In this document: positions 20,450 through 30,522 of the stretch, piece by piece | How positions within the stretch are numbered: the first letter of the stretch is position 1 | Layout of the letters: each line of letters opens with the position of its first letter | NCBI GenBank assembly: GCA_019649035.1 | Contig: BMAT01000545.1 | Coordinates: 390,037-421,981 of the forward strand | Reading direction: 5' to 3' | Origin: Elysia marginata | Taxonomy: Eukaryota; Mollusca; Gastropoda; Plakobranchidae | DNA: 31,945 bases | Notes under the pieces: generated by a model | Seen by the model: only the letters and a program-made list of their open reading frames with translations | Databases searched by the model: none | Told to the model about the DNA's origin: nothing | Program-made: the position numbers and the translations under genes

Positions 20450-22570
20450 ACGGTTAATGACATAACGGCCGTCTTTCAATTGGAGGATCTTTTGAAGCTT
20501 TACACCAACCGACTGGTAGAGTTGGGAGTTGAGATAATTGGACGTTTTCATTCCACCAATCTAACCAATAGGATAGTTGCAAATGTGCCATGGCTTCAAG
20601 CAAACAAGGGTGGGTGTGCAGATGGGCTTCAACGATAACGTATGGGACCCATTGCAAGCTGCATGCATGGGCGATTGGGATGATAAACCCATTCGTTTAG
20701 ATATGATTCCGTCGAGGTGGAGACCGTAGAGCCCTTAGATAAGTTGGTGTTCGTTTCATCCAACTGAGGTACCAAAAAGAAGCTGTGCCTAAGAAGTCTG
20801 TTACGCCAATCAGCATGATCTTAGGTTACGAGAAGATAATTATGGTGGGTTGCGAGAAGATATGGTGGCGTATCCAGACAGACTATTACAGAGTATTACT
20901 CCATTTGTAATTACAGCAGTGCATGAGCGCCGTGAGAAGACGCAGTGATCCATTTGAATACACAACAGGAAAATCGGGGAGATTTCATTACCAATATCAT
21001 CTACTGCGGACGACAAATGCAAAGCAATTTTCATCAGTTTCATTATAAATACTTAAACACTTAGCTTACGATGCTTGCAGTTACACCTATGTGAAGATAG
21101 AACCAAAACCTCTTGATGAATGCTGTGTGAATCGAGTTGAGGCTCCTCCTCAAATTCAAAACTTGTTGAAATATTGCGATTTAGTATTGGTGTATGTCAA
21201 ATCTCTTCGGGAGGCGTTGCGGAATAAGCTGTGGTCCAAATGGTGTGGTCCAAATTGTGCGTGTAGTAGAGATGACAAACCAAGACCAGCATGACAAGTA
21301 CATGATCCAGCGAGTGACAGAGCGAAGCACACCTCTGTTTAATCCTACCAGTAAAAATCAAATGCCCGCGTTCAGCCAGCCACCATCGAGAGTTCCACAG
21401 AATAAAAGGTAAACCCAAGAGTGAATATACTTTGCTCTCAATAGTGTACCTTGCTAGTCAAACCCGCGATGGAGACTTGGACAGTTTCTTAAAAAATGAA
21501 ACTCATGCATACACTCCGTCGTTGTCCATGCCTGAAAAACTTCGGTTTAAGACGAAATGTGAGCTTTCTGAATATCTGTAGAAGCTCTGCACCACATATG
21601 GAGGCTCCATAGGCCATAGGTTGGCTTTATGATATTGAATGGTGCTGTCTTCATCACCATGCTCAAACCTGTTTGTCTGAGGCCATTTCAAGATATGCAT
21701 ATTTGTCCTCCTTTGATCTCAGCGCAGGTAACCAGAATACATCGTGTTGGATTTGTACCCAGAAGACAGCCTGAAAGTGAAATCATCAGCGAAAGAGATT
21801 CAAGGAAAAAGCATTCTGCGGCGTGTTGTGCCTTCTAATACAACCCATTTTTAGACTGGCGGACTATTAGGCTGAACTATTCGACTTATTGGCACAAAAG
21901 GTTGTATAAAAATAAGCGTTTGTTTTGGAGAGAAGGACTTCTACACAACATGTGGTCAGAATGTGCGGTGCTCTCGAGTTCACAAGACAGCTCATCTCTA
22001 GAACCATGCACACGTGTAGGGGCGCACACCAGGGTGCTCCGTCATGAAGTTGATTCAACGAAAAAAGATTATCACAAAATAATGTTGAATGCTGTGGACA
22101 CAGAAATTTTTGTTATGACAGTGTCAATTTTTGTGTGCCTTGAAGACGTTAATATCTGAGTCGTGTTTGGCACTGGCAAGCAGCTGAGGTACATTCCTGT
22201 GAACTACATCGCAAAGAAAATTGTTTTATGAAAAGGCACGATATTGCCCAAGCCCCATGTCTTTATTTTTTTTATTCTTTGTCGTTTTCTGGGAGAGGAA
22301 AGACTTTGAGCGACTGAATTGACGTTTTTAATAAGGTCACACCTGCATAATATACCTTTTTGACGGATCCATGACGTTAAAGACATTCTGTGTTGGAGGC
22401 ATATATTGTAATTCTGAAGGACGCTCTTGTACAGACGCTACCGTGAACCAAGTCAAGAAGCACGTATTCACCTTTTAAGACAGATTTATGCACTATATAC
22501 CACCAACAAGAGCTGATCTGCTACATCGCACACAACAGGCGATATGGCGTAGTTGAGACCGCCAGAAAAA
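20450..22570 (+). pseudogene. Decayed member of an uncharacterised multicopy family (PIN-like motif)
   Basis: Collinear plus-strand segments in different frames include AVFQLEDLLKLYTNRLVELG (about 20469-20530) and HSTNLTNRIVANVPWLQ (about 20549-20600), then RRRSDPFEYTTGKSG (about 20935-20980), YPEDSLKVKSSAKEIQGK (about 21757-21810) and TRVLRHEVDSTKKD (about 22030-22072). LNAVDTEIFVMTVSIF (about 22084-22130), FGTGKQLRYIPVNYIAKK (about 22165-22220), NSEGRSCTDATVNQVKK (about 22410-22460) and IPPTRADLLHRTQQA (about 22497-22540) complete the series. I recognise this order from large, unnamed multicopy proteins of aquatic invertebrates, probably transposon-borne. The conserved acidic pair (a 'DTR'-like and a 'DTD'-like motif) recalls PIN/FEN nucleases, but that is inference. 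At least ten stops or shifts; the ancestral protein would exceed 600 residues. Confidence 0.55.
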
Positions 22571-22619
22571 ATGACAAATCACTGGATATTATAATAGGTA
22601 CCCAAAACCCTATTTGAGA

Positions 22620-24227
22620 GTCTATCAGCGGGGGTAAAATTAGCTAACTTTATTCAACTGCTGTATTTCTTCTATCAATAGCAGGCCTATCAAACTTATA
22701 CCATTAAAATGTTTATTTTAAGCTCTTTCTTATACACATAACAAGTATTGGAAAACATGCTTCTGTTATTGTGTTTTTCTGCTATGAAAATTGTGTTAGT
22801 CTGGCCGCCGACGCGAAAAATGTAAGTAGTTTTTTTTTTCAAAAACTCGACACAGTGTGTCAAATTTAGTCACAGCAAAAAAGGGTGGCCTTTCGATTGA
22901 TGTATGGTACTAGTTTGTTGAAACGAGGAAAGATTTTTATAATTTGAATTGAAAGTGGAAAAACAGCAAGAAGTAATACAAATTTTCACAAGTCCCGTTT
23001 CTAAATACAAAGCAGAACTTATACTTTACCACATAACTGAAAGACTGCGTTCATCCGCCTAAACGACACACTGTGCCGCCCTGTTTTAAAAGTAGGTCAC
23101 GATTTTCAAAGTATATTGTGTAAGGTCTAGATTTCAGGTCTGCAATTATCAGTAAGCATTTGAATAATTTTTTTTCTTGCCAATTATCTTTTGAAATGTC
23201 AAAAAATGTTTTTTTGCAGAGTTACTTTGTAATACAGCAGATGAAAATGGTACCTTTGTAAATAGAACGGAAAAATTAAAGTTATGGCTGTTGATAGAGG
23301 AAAGTTGTAAATTATCTCCCTTTACTCATTAAGAGATAAAATTGGCTTGCTTCTAGTTTAACCTTGCCTTTTTCTTTGAGTCTTGCCTTATTCTTTTTAC
23401 TACAGTTTAGTAGAGCTTCTTACTGTGATTCATGGAATGTAAACATCAATAATGATGTTTATTGATAGATTTTGTAGGATTTTTTAAGTTTCATAAAATT
23501 GTGCTTGTTTTCCCTTTCATAAAAAATGCAAAAAAATGACATTGGGTCATATGTGCTTGACAAAAAAGCCAATAAACTTATTTTAAGCATTCTGAAAAAA
23601 AATTGGCCCTGCTTACTATTTGGTGGCTTTATTTATAAATGGTTTCATGGCTATAGAGTGACTATTTAATAAACTATATAAGCTCAAACAGGGCTTTCCG
23701 AGTCGTTCTTTTCGTTAGGCAAAATTGGCGAAAAATTGCATCTTTTAACAAGCCACAACTTTTCCTAATATTATCCGATTTTCATGATTGTTTCTGCCTG
23801 TTTCTTAGCTCTCAAAGTTCTATAGATTGGTTTTTAACTTATAGTAATATATGTAGTATAAAATTTTGGTTTTGGGTACCGGTACCTAATTATAAAATTA
23901 ATTTACAACCCCTTTGCTTTGCATTGATTCACTCGTCCAATATGCATTTGAAGTTCTACTTTGTCCTGAGTATTCCCCCCAAAAACCAAATGAGCTATAT
24001 GAATATGAGCATGCGCGGTTATTTTATTTATTCGGGCGACCTTTTCGGTCTGGTAATGTTGGCCTGTGTGACCAGGGTGGATATATATATTTGGGGACAG
24101 ACGGTCGTCCGTTCGCATGCTGCTCCATCTAAATGTGGATGTAAGAAAGGGTGAAAGGAACAATGAAAATATGCCAGAGTTGTACGTAAATTCTATCACT
24201 ACAGTGGGAACTGCGACTGCAATGATA
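22620..24227. other. AT-rich interval without a supported gene
   Basis: Homopolymer-rich sequence. A 12-base perfect palindrome, GGTACCGGTACC, lies at 23875-23886. An open frame of 70-98 codons on either strand at 23903-24199 has no family resemblance or convincing splice sites. Confidence 0.45.
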
Positions 24228-24625
24228 GCAGTTATGTATTATGATGTTTTACAACCAATCACAAAGGTATGACAATTGACATATATTTTACATGACTATG
24301 GTGGCCATCTCAAATTTTAACACAAATTAGGTAGTATGAACTATGATGTTTTTATCAAGGAAACAATGGTTCTATTGGTTGGATTCCTTATGTCTAAAAA
24401 CTTACGTAAAGACTCCTCGTTTATGTATTTGACAATTTACATTGTTTTGCCTTCAAAGACGGCCATCTTGGATTTTTTGAGTTTTTGAACTTTCGTTAAA
24501 AAGCGATTTTTCATAATATCTAAACTCGCTTAGTATGTCCTCAACCTCATGTGGATTTTGGTGCTTTTACCACGAAACCCATAATTTGACACAAATGTGA
24601 CACAAATCTACCTCACTATAACTCA
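24228..24625 (-). repeat. Dispersed repeat, copy 2 (uninterrupted, inverted)
   Basis: The reverse complement aligns along its length with 18150-18870, apart from the 310-bp insertion found only in that copy. It keeps ATCCAAGATGGCCGTC, GGTAAAAGCACC, TGAGGTTGAGGACATAC and CCTTTGTGATTGGTTG. It serves as the empty-site reference for that insertion. Confidence 0.75.
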
Positions 24626-25311
24626 GTTATTAAAAAATGTAAAGTGTTCGCCGGCAAATTTGAACGCAATCAAATTAAAATAAGAAAGAGGGTCGCAGTA
24701 GAGCTGTGCAGATACCCATGGGTCAGGTAATTTATTTAAATGCGAAATAAAATTGGGTAAACTTTGAAAAAAAACAATAAAATTATGAAAATTAACAAAC
24801 TTGAACGAAATGAGAAGGAGTCAACTTCATATGCAAAAAAAAGTTTGGGGGCTTTTCCTTCTCCGGACTTTTCTAAGTTTATAAGAAAACAGAAAAAAGC
24901 CCAGAAAAACAAGTCCCAAGTTTGGTTTTAAATTTTAGCAAATGAGCTGAGTTTCTACAAGCAATCTATAATCAATTTATGGATAGTTACATTTCAAAAC
25001 AGGAGGACAGGTTTACCAAAAAAAAATTATTATAAATGCTAGACTACAGCTTTTTATACACGAGAATCGATCGAATTTGTGAAAACAAAAACTCCAAGGT
25101 GTGCAATTAATAAAAAAAAACCAGGAAAAATGATTGTCACGCAACCAGTGGGAGTGAATCGCCTGTCGCCAATTTCACATTACAACATATTTGTACTTTG
25201 AAAAACGCATTTTTGTAAGCTTTTCATAGAATTATAAATGGTTTTGGAGGGGCATGAAAAATTAAAATGCAGAGAATATAAGGAACCAATCTATTCCGGA
25301 AAGCATTTTCT
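24626..25311. other. No recognisable gene
   Basis: A-rich sequence with no supported feature. If the receptor gene continues leftward on the minus strand, this is intron or unrecognised cytoplasmic exon. Confidence 0.4.
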
Positions 25312-25375
25312 TGAATTAAAAAACCGCAACATTCCACTCAATCGCACTGGTTGCAAGACAATTCTTATATATTAC

Positions 25376-25405
25376 GTGCATTGTTCATCTTTCTCCGGCC
25401 AATAT
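25376..25405 (-). CDS. Candidate 30-nt microexon, copy 1
   Basis: On the minus strand it is bounded by TTGACCTACTTAG (acceptor) and CAC|GTAATA (donor). It is 30 bases long and so phase-neutral; entered in phase 2, as the upstream donor requires, it encodes YWPEKDEQC plus split codons. It is the partner of 25792-25821. It could be an alternative juxtamembrane cassette of the receptor. There is no transcript evidence; small size and a non-ideal donor (GTAATA) keep confidence low. Confidence 0.25.
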
Positions 25406-25791
25406 CTAAGTAGGTCAAGTTTTTATTAAAAAAAAAACAACAACACCTAAAGTACCAATCGCGACATTTGAGCAAAGTCAAAAATGTTTTTTAAAAATTT
25501 ATTCTTAGATTAATTCCGTAACTTCCTCAGCAAAGCAATAAATCAACAAATGAAAAAAGGTTAATGAAAAAAAAGTTGCAACGTTCGTTTTTTGTTTGTT
25601 GTTGAAGAGGAAATAATTGTATGAAATAGTTTGCCTAAATAAAAAAACGAAGTTTTGTCGCATAACTATGTAGTATAAAGATATAAAAACGATTATTGAA
25701 ATTACATACGTGAGATAAACACGTTTTCTTACATTGAAAAACAGCAACATTCCACTCAATCGCACTGGTTGCAAGACAATTCTTATATTAC

Positions 25792-25821
25792 GTGCATTGT
25801 TCATTTTCACCCGGCCAATAT
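25792..25821 (-). CDS. Candidate 30-nt microexon, copy 2
   Basis: Same boundaries as 25376-25405, encoding YWPGENEQC plus split codons in phase 2-2. Four substitutions separate the two copies, all within nine bases in the middle. Reading on past the donor reaches a stop immediately, which agrees with a splice there. It lies 235 bases downstream of the membrane exon. Alternative: non-coding intron sequence that happens to be duplicated. Confidence 0.25.
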
Positions 25822-26055
25822 CTAAGTAGGTCAAGTTTTTATATTAAAAAATCTAAAGTACAAACGTACCTTCCTCAGCAAAGCAGTAATAAACAAATGA
25901 AAAAAGTATATTGAAAAACAAGTTGTAATGTTCGTTTTTTGTTTGTTGTTGAAGAGGAAATAATTATATGAAATATTTTGCCTAAACAAAAACCGAAGTT
26001 TTGTCGCATAACTATGTAGTATAAAGATATAAAAACGATTATTGAAATTACATAC

Positions 26056-26146
26056 GTGAGATAAATGGCCACAGGAACAGATGCCAACGTTACACTGACA
26101 CACACGACAGCGATGGCGAGATACGTCATGAAAGGGTGACCCGGCT
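26056..26146 (-). CDS. Transmembrane exon of an EGF-domain receptor
   Basis: On the minus strand, ATAG|AG opens a 91-base exon entered in phase 1 and left in phase 2 at an excellent donor (CTCAC|GTATGT). It encodes PGHPFMTYLAIAVVCVSVTL followed by ASVPVAIYL: about 24 uninterrupted hydrophobic residues, one membrane span. Entry phase 1 matches the phase-1 exit of the EGF exon at 27057. The proposed acceptor has a weak pyrimidine tract. A stronger T-rich acceptor lies at about 26177, but the membrane frame is then closed by stops. The protein would be single-pass, with EGF modules outside and a short cytoplasmic part encoded to the left. I cannot identify the cytoplasmic exons with certainty. 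Confidence 0.5.
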
Positions 26147-26159
26147 CTATTTTTGGGAC

Positions 26160-27050
26160 ACATCACATAGCAATCGATATTCTTTATAGGTAAACATAAA
26201 CGCAAAAAAAATTATTTTATAACATTATGTTGTAGAGGTTAAAACCAACATGAAACCATTGACACTAACATGCTATGACACGAAATGTAAGTTGAACTGT
26301 TTTATATATATAAACGATTCGCCAAGGAAAGAACGGGTATTAAACGACAACTGTTGTCGTGTACTTTGAAAAAAAAACCTATTTTTATATGTATGCCTAT
26401 TATTATGCATAAACTCGTGGATGTATATATGCTGTATATAGAAAATTATAAACATGCATTAGCAAGGTTTATCATTGATACCAGTATAAAATAATGCATT
26501 CTCTGGGAAATTTTTTACAGATTTTTCCAAGTGAATTAAACGAAGTTTAATCTAAGATGAGATTCTCGTTTTAAATACATTAATAAATATTAATTATTTG
26601 CACATATAATTATAAATACTATCGTTTTTACTGAGACCTAAAACAAAAGCGTCGAGACCAGATTCTCGCTAATGTTTTCTTCAAATCCTCACGTGCAGTA
26701 AGACCGACTGTTCTCTTACTTCCATATTATGCACTTCTCTACCAAATATCATCCTAAACCACGTTCTCAGTACTATACTCTTTGTGTAATATATTATCCT
26801 CAGATGCTGCAATCACTAACCAGACTACCGAAAGAGTATATTGAAAAGTATGTAGTGCAGGGGGAGATATGGTTGAAAATTGAGGACTTTAACCTTTTCT
26901 GGTAAACTAATAGTTTACATGTTTGTTTTTTTCGTTTACTCTAGAATATGAGCGTTAGCATGAAAAAATGAGACTTCTGTGAGGAAAAGAGATTTTTCTT
27001 ACTATCGTAGATATGAAGTTTAAAAAAAAACTTAAGATACGAATTATTTT
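26160..27050. other. Intron of the EGF-domain gene
   Basis: Non-coding AT-rich sequence between the membrane exon and the EGF exon. The segment 26946-27020 resembles 27640-27720 on the far side of the exon, sharing AGACTTCTGTGAGGAA and flanking words, which suggests local duplication within the gene. Confidence 0.5.
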
Positions 27051-27056
27051 AGATAC

Positions 27057-27179
27057 CTTTCACTGCACTTGGCGACTTATATATTTTACACGAGCCGTCG
27101 ACCGGATCACACTCATGTAGCCCATTACAGTAAGGACAAATCTCGGCGCAATTTTCACCATAAGTTCCATTTGGGCATT
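27057..27179 (-). CDS. EGF-like exon (membrane-proximal)
   Basis: A 123-base exon on the minus strand, with acceptor CATCAG| and donor AAAG|GTATCT, phase 1 at both ends as is usual for EGF modules. Translation starts ECPNGTYGENCAEICPYC and continues NGLHECDPVDGSCKIYK. The C-x-x-G-x-Y-G-x-x-C-x-x-x-C-x-x-C spacing and the later C...GSC are those of MEGF/scavenger-receptor-class-F repeats. Six cysteines are visible. The final glycine- and cysteine-rich loop is replaced by KIYKSPSAVK, which would form the stalk next to the membrane. Expected role: extracellular ligand or particle binding, as in MEGF10/Draper-type receptors (family knowledge). The specific ligand is unknown. Confidence 0.8.
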
Positions 27180-27839
27180 CTGATGATTTGATTTATTCCA
27201 CAAAGACATAAAAAATGAAGTGCTCAAGATTTTAGAGAATTCGTCCAAAATAATTAACAACTACTAATATTAAAAAATCTTTACTCAATAAAAATTTAAC
27301 AGTCTCTATGTTAACGTTTTGATGTTTTAATACAGAGGCAAACAAAAAAGGTTACCAATTAGTAGGTTGAGAGGTGATTTTCCCGATAATTTTCTCATCC
27401 TAGAATCGGTTCCTGCTTCACACCTTGTTAAAGTTTTAAAAAAAGACGGTGATTTTTTTCTTATCGAGTACATCAAAAATACATGCAGGAAACAATTTTT
27501 ATGGTATTTTCGTTTTCAGTATCATTGCGAAACGATGCATTAAAGTCATGCTATAAAAAAACCGAAGGGTTCACCAATTTTAAATATCATGGTAAGATAA
27601 GCTTCTACAAACAGCATAGTATGGAATATAGTTTGCACAAAAATTGAGCGTCGGATAAAAATAATAAGACTTCTGTGAGGAAGGGAGATTGTTTTCTATT
27701 GCTTGTAATTAGTTATGAAGATGATGCAAGGTACATACTACCAATACTGTGCCTAATGAGAAATATTTTAATGGGCCGAACATGCTCATATCAATGAAAA
27801 TCAATTTGATTCTTTCAAGCGTACGACTTTTCCTGTTTA
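27180..27839. other. Intron sequence left of the mariner
   Basis: AT-rich sequence between the EGF exon and the mariner insertion. It holds the second copy (27640-27720) of the intronic repeat described at 26946-27020. No second EGF exon is visible beside it. Confidence 0.45.
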
Positions 27840-28217
27840 TACAGGGGCGGGCTGATAGTTAAGTTCCGTTTAATCAAAACTTTTTAAATTCTCACAGCAT
27901 ATACATAAACAATACGTCACACGAAAGCATTATATCTCAGCTACCTACTTGAAACTCGCTTTTTCGACGTAGTCACTGTCGCGATCAACACACAGTCTGC
28001 AACGTTTCACCAGTTAACGCACGCCGTCAGCGAAGAGCTGAGACGCCTGTCTAAGGCACCATCAGCGAACCTTTGCGGTAAATTCCTCGTCATTGTCATA
28101 GTGATGGTCCTTCAGGTACTTCTTGGGTTAGGGAAACAAATACTCCCGGTAAAAGTTAAGGGGCAAGATCGAGGCTGTATGCAGAGTGCGGTAGGGTCGT
28201 AAGTTCCAGCTGCCTAA

Positions 28218-29140
28218 ATCTGCGTTTATACAGAGCGCGAACGCCGTCAAACTTCTAAGAAAGCCTCATTCCATATTCCGTTTTGAAAGTCTTAAGAAAT
28301 AATTTTTTTCAATTCTTGTCAAAGTATCTCTGTTACAGTATTTCACACTCAATTATAAACATTACAAATCCAAGATAAATTTGGCATAGGGAAAACACTA
28401 AAACTTTACTGACCTCAAGCAAATGGCAAGTCGTTCTTCCAATTAGTATCTTGTTTGCAAATATCGTCTTAAATTAATTACAAAGTTTAGTGAAATTGCT
28501 TCTCAATCTTTCAAAAATACAGTTTGAATTTTGCAGGATGAAAATGCAGTTCTTAGACAAGTTGGTGGCTCTCTCCATGTTCGCTTTTTCTCTGTAAAAT
28601 TGTATGCACTGACACGCCTCTTTCCATTTCTACTTTGTTTTGGGTATAAAAGTAAAGCTATGATCCCCTCTGTGTCTGACTCTGCTTGTGCCATGGTTCC
28701 AAAATGACCAAATCGTAGGTCTCATATTTAAAAGGAAAGGGAAATTCGCTGCCAATATTTTTCAGAACGCCGCGCTATCAAGTTGTATCAACCAATCAGC
28801 CATTGGACTATTTCCCCCCAAAAAATAAACAATTTGCTCATTTTGGAAACAAGTTAGAGGCAAAGTCAGACATAGAAGAGATTATATTATAAAGAAAATT
28901 TTCTAAATAAAATAATATACATGTGTTTGGTATGTAACCGCGCTAGAATGAACTCAGGATTATGATTCTTAAATTAAAATTTTAAGAATTTGACTTTTTC
29001 AAAGAAGATTTAACTCTCACAGTTAGAAAACCGCGATTCGCTTCTAAGGCCGTCGACAGTTTTCCGCGTTCAAGTTCGCGCTCTATTTGAAAGGCTACAC
29101 TGCTCAAAAGCGGCCTTCGCGCTCTGTATAAACGCAGTTT
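28218..29140 (-). mobile_element. Non-autonomous PIF/Harbinger element nested in the mariner
   Basis: Inverted repeats GCGTTTATACAGAGCGCGAA lie at 28222-28241 and, as reverse complement, at 29116-29135. TAA flanks the element on both sides (28215-28217 and 29141-29143), matching the 3-bp TWA target duplication of PIF/Harbinger. Deleting the 923 bases and one TAA restores an open mariner frame across the junction, which proves insertion after the mariner. The element is too short for a full transposase and an associated Myb-like gene, so it is an internally deleted derivative. Confidence 0.8.
28460..28694 (-). pseudogene. N-terminal fragment of a Harbinger transposase
   Basis: An ATG at 28694 starts MAQAESDTEGIIALLLYPKQ, followed by RNGKRRVSAYNFTEKKRTW. 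Continuing in a neighbouring frame are KELHF-like ELHFHPAKFKLYF residues (about 28562-28521). The layout (basic 'RRxW/V.xxN..R' then 'L..EL...P.KF..YFR') is the N-terminus of PIF/Harbinger DDE transposases, upstream of the catalytic domain. A frameshift breaks it, and the catalytic DDE part is absent because the element is internally deleted. Confidence 0.65.
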
Positions 29141-30164
29141 TAAGGCGTTCTGAGTTTGGTAACTGGCGTGTATGTGCGGGCGCGCATTGTCAAGTTGTAG
29201 GATTGAATTCCTGTCACGCCGAACACGTCTGAGTCTGAGTTTAAGAGCTCAAAGTGTTGAAATATAATAGCTCAGAGTTCACAGGTTGACCTCGCTCCAG
29301 AAATTCCATGTGGACCACTCCCTTCATGTCCCACAAAACGGTGAACAAGATTTTTTTTTGCAGAGGCAACAACCTTGAAATCTCTTGGACTTGGGGCAGT
29401 TTTGTACCTATACTCCTTCGAGTGGGTTTCACATTCTGGATCGTAGTGGTGGACCCAGAATTCGTCTCCAGTGAGAATGCGTTGCAGAAATGCTTGTCCT
29501 TCTGCGCTGTCACGCTCTAAGAGTTGAGTACGCATGTCCTTTCTCTAGCTCTGCGCTTTTATCTCTGTAATGATCTATCTGTCTTGAGACCCAACGGGCA
29601 AAGACTTTTTGGTAAACCAGTACAGTTGTGACGATATGGTGCACCCGTTCTATTAAAATGCCTACTTCATCGGCAATTTCCTTTTGATTGACCCTCCGAA
29701 AGGCTCTAATCATGCAGTCAACTTTCTCTCGATGAGCCGTGTCTGATGCGGAAAGGGTCCTACCCGAACGCTTTCGATCACGCAAAATTTTCTTCACGGT
29801 AGTCTTCCCCTTTGAAAGTTTTTACATATTTGCGAACTGCACAATCTGAAATGCATATTTCACCATAAACTGTATTCATTCTTGCATTAAATGTTTGCAG
29901 CAGAACATCTATCAGCTGCCAAAAACTCGATAACAGAGCGCTGTTTGATGAGAAAGTCATTGGAAGTCGCCATTATCTTATAAACATGGCTACCCCATCA
30001 CGTGTTGCGCGTCACTGCATTATCAGTACAAATGACATCACAAAAACTTGCTGTTCTAGTTCAGTCAAGAAAAATGATTCGAGAGTGTATGTGTTTTAAG
30101 TCGATGTGATGACAATTGACTGAGTTATAAGCAAACGGAACTTAATTATCAGCCTGTCCTCGTA

Positions 30165-30520
30165 AATTGCGTCGTAATTTACACGTGCTACTGTTAAGTT
30201 GAGAAGAAATGAATGACAACCTGGTTTTTAGGGACAATTCCATATTAACATTTCCGGCATGTCTGCCTCTTGGTCGTTTTTTTAACCTTTGGCTGTCTTT
30301 AAATTTAGCTCAAGTTAACAAAAATTGAAACGCAAACAATTTTAGTTCCCGTATTGTATACATTATGCTAGATTTTTGTTTTTTGCTATCGTTTGTATTT
30401 TGTAAGGTTATCTTTATTCCGTGTAACTACTGTTTCTCTGTATAGTTATGTTTTTTCCGCCTCTAAATATTAGGGAAACAATGTTTTCATTAAAGCGCAG
30501 GAGGTATTGTTTCATCACTC
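30165..30520. other. Intron of the EGF-domain gene
   Basis: T-rich non-coding sequence between the mariner end and the next EGF exon. No other feature seen. Confidence 0.5.
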
Positions 30521-30522
30521 AC

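Larger units (their letters stand above)
25312..26067 (-). repeat. Tandem duplication downstream of the membrane exon
   Basis: Two blocks, A and B, occur in the order A-B-A-B. Block A lies at 25312-25430 and 25733-25851; block B at 25513-25721 and 25863-26067. Block A copies are identical over about 90 bp, apart from a 2-base indel and four clustered substitutions. Block B copies are about 90% identical. The spacer between A and B is about 80 bases in one unit and about 11 in the other. The high identity implies a recent event. Both B copies contain the donor-like CTCAC|GTATGT seen at the end of the membrane exon. Confidence 0.9.
27975..29973 (-). pseudogene. mariner transposase, broken by mutation and insertion
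   Basis: It begins with ATG at 29973 (MATSNDFLIKQRSVIEFLAA). A helix-turn-helix region with many stops and frameshifts follows. GDEFWVHHYDPE (about 29472-29437) holds the first catalytic Asp, and LDNARPH (about 29194-29174) holds the second, with the usual preceding histidine changed to leucine. A nested Harbinger element splits the gene before AYSLDLAP (about 28172-28149). The third catalytic Asp, expected just after that, is Asn or out of frame. The C-terminal part (HYDNDEEFTAKV, then DYVEKASFK near 27960) is recognisable. It would encode the cut-and-paste enzyme that binds the terminal repeats; it is certainly inactive. Confidence 0.85.
27842..30162 (-). mobile_element. mariner element interrupted by a Harbinger derivative
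   Basis: Terminal inverted repeats of 27 bases lie at 27842-27868 and 30136-30162, sharing GGCTGATA and TTAAGTTCCG. TA lies immediately outside both (27840-27841 and 30163-30164), the hallmark target duplication of Tc1/mariner. Total length is 2321 bp. Subtracting the nested 923-bp element and its 3-bp duplication leaves about 1395 bp, close to a normal mariner. It sits in the intron between two EGF exons and its transposase lies on the minus strand, like the host gene. Confidence 0.9.

Noticed and set aside
23903..24199. Open frames on both strands near 24 kb
   Set aside because: Residue content is plausible, but there are no splice sites or motifs and frames overlap on both strands; not supportable.
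25505..25834. 109-codon minus-strand frame through the tandem duplication
   Set aside because: It reads through the duplicated intron-like blocks, including the donor-like CTCACGTATGT, and gives a Phe/Tyr/Ile-rich sequence expected of AT-rich DNA.
29308..29520. Plus-strand 70-codon frame
   Set aside because: It is the antisense shadow of the mariner transposase region around GDEFWVHHYDPE.
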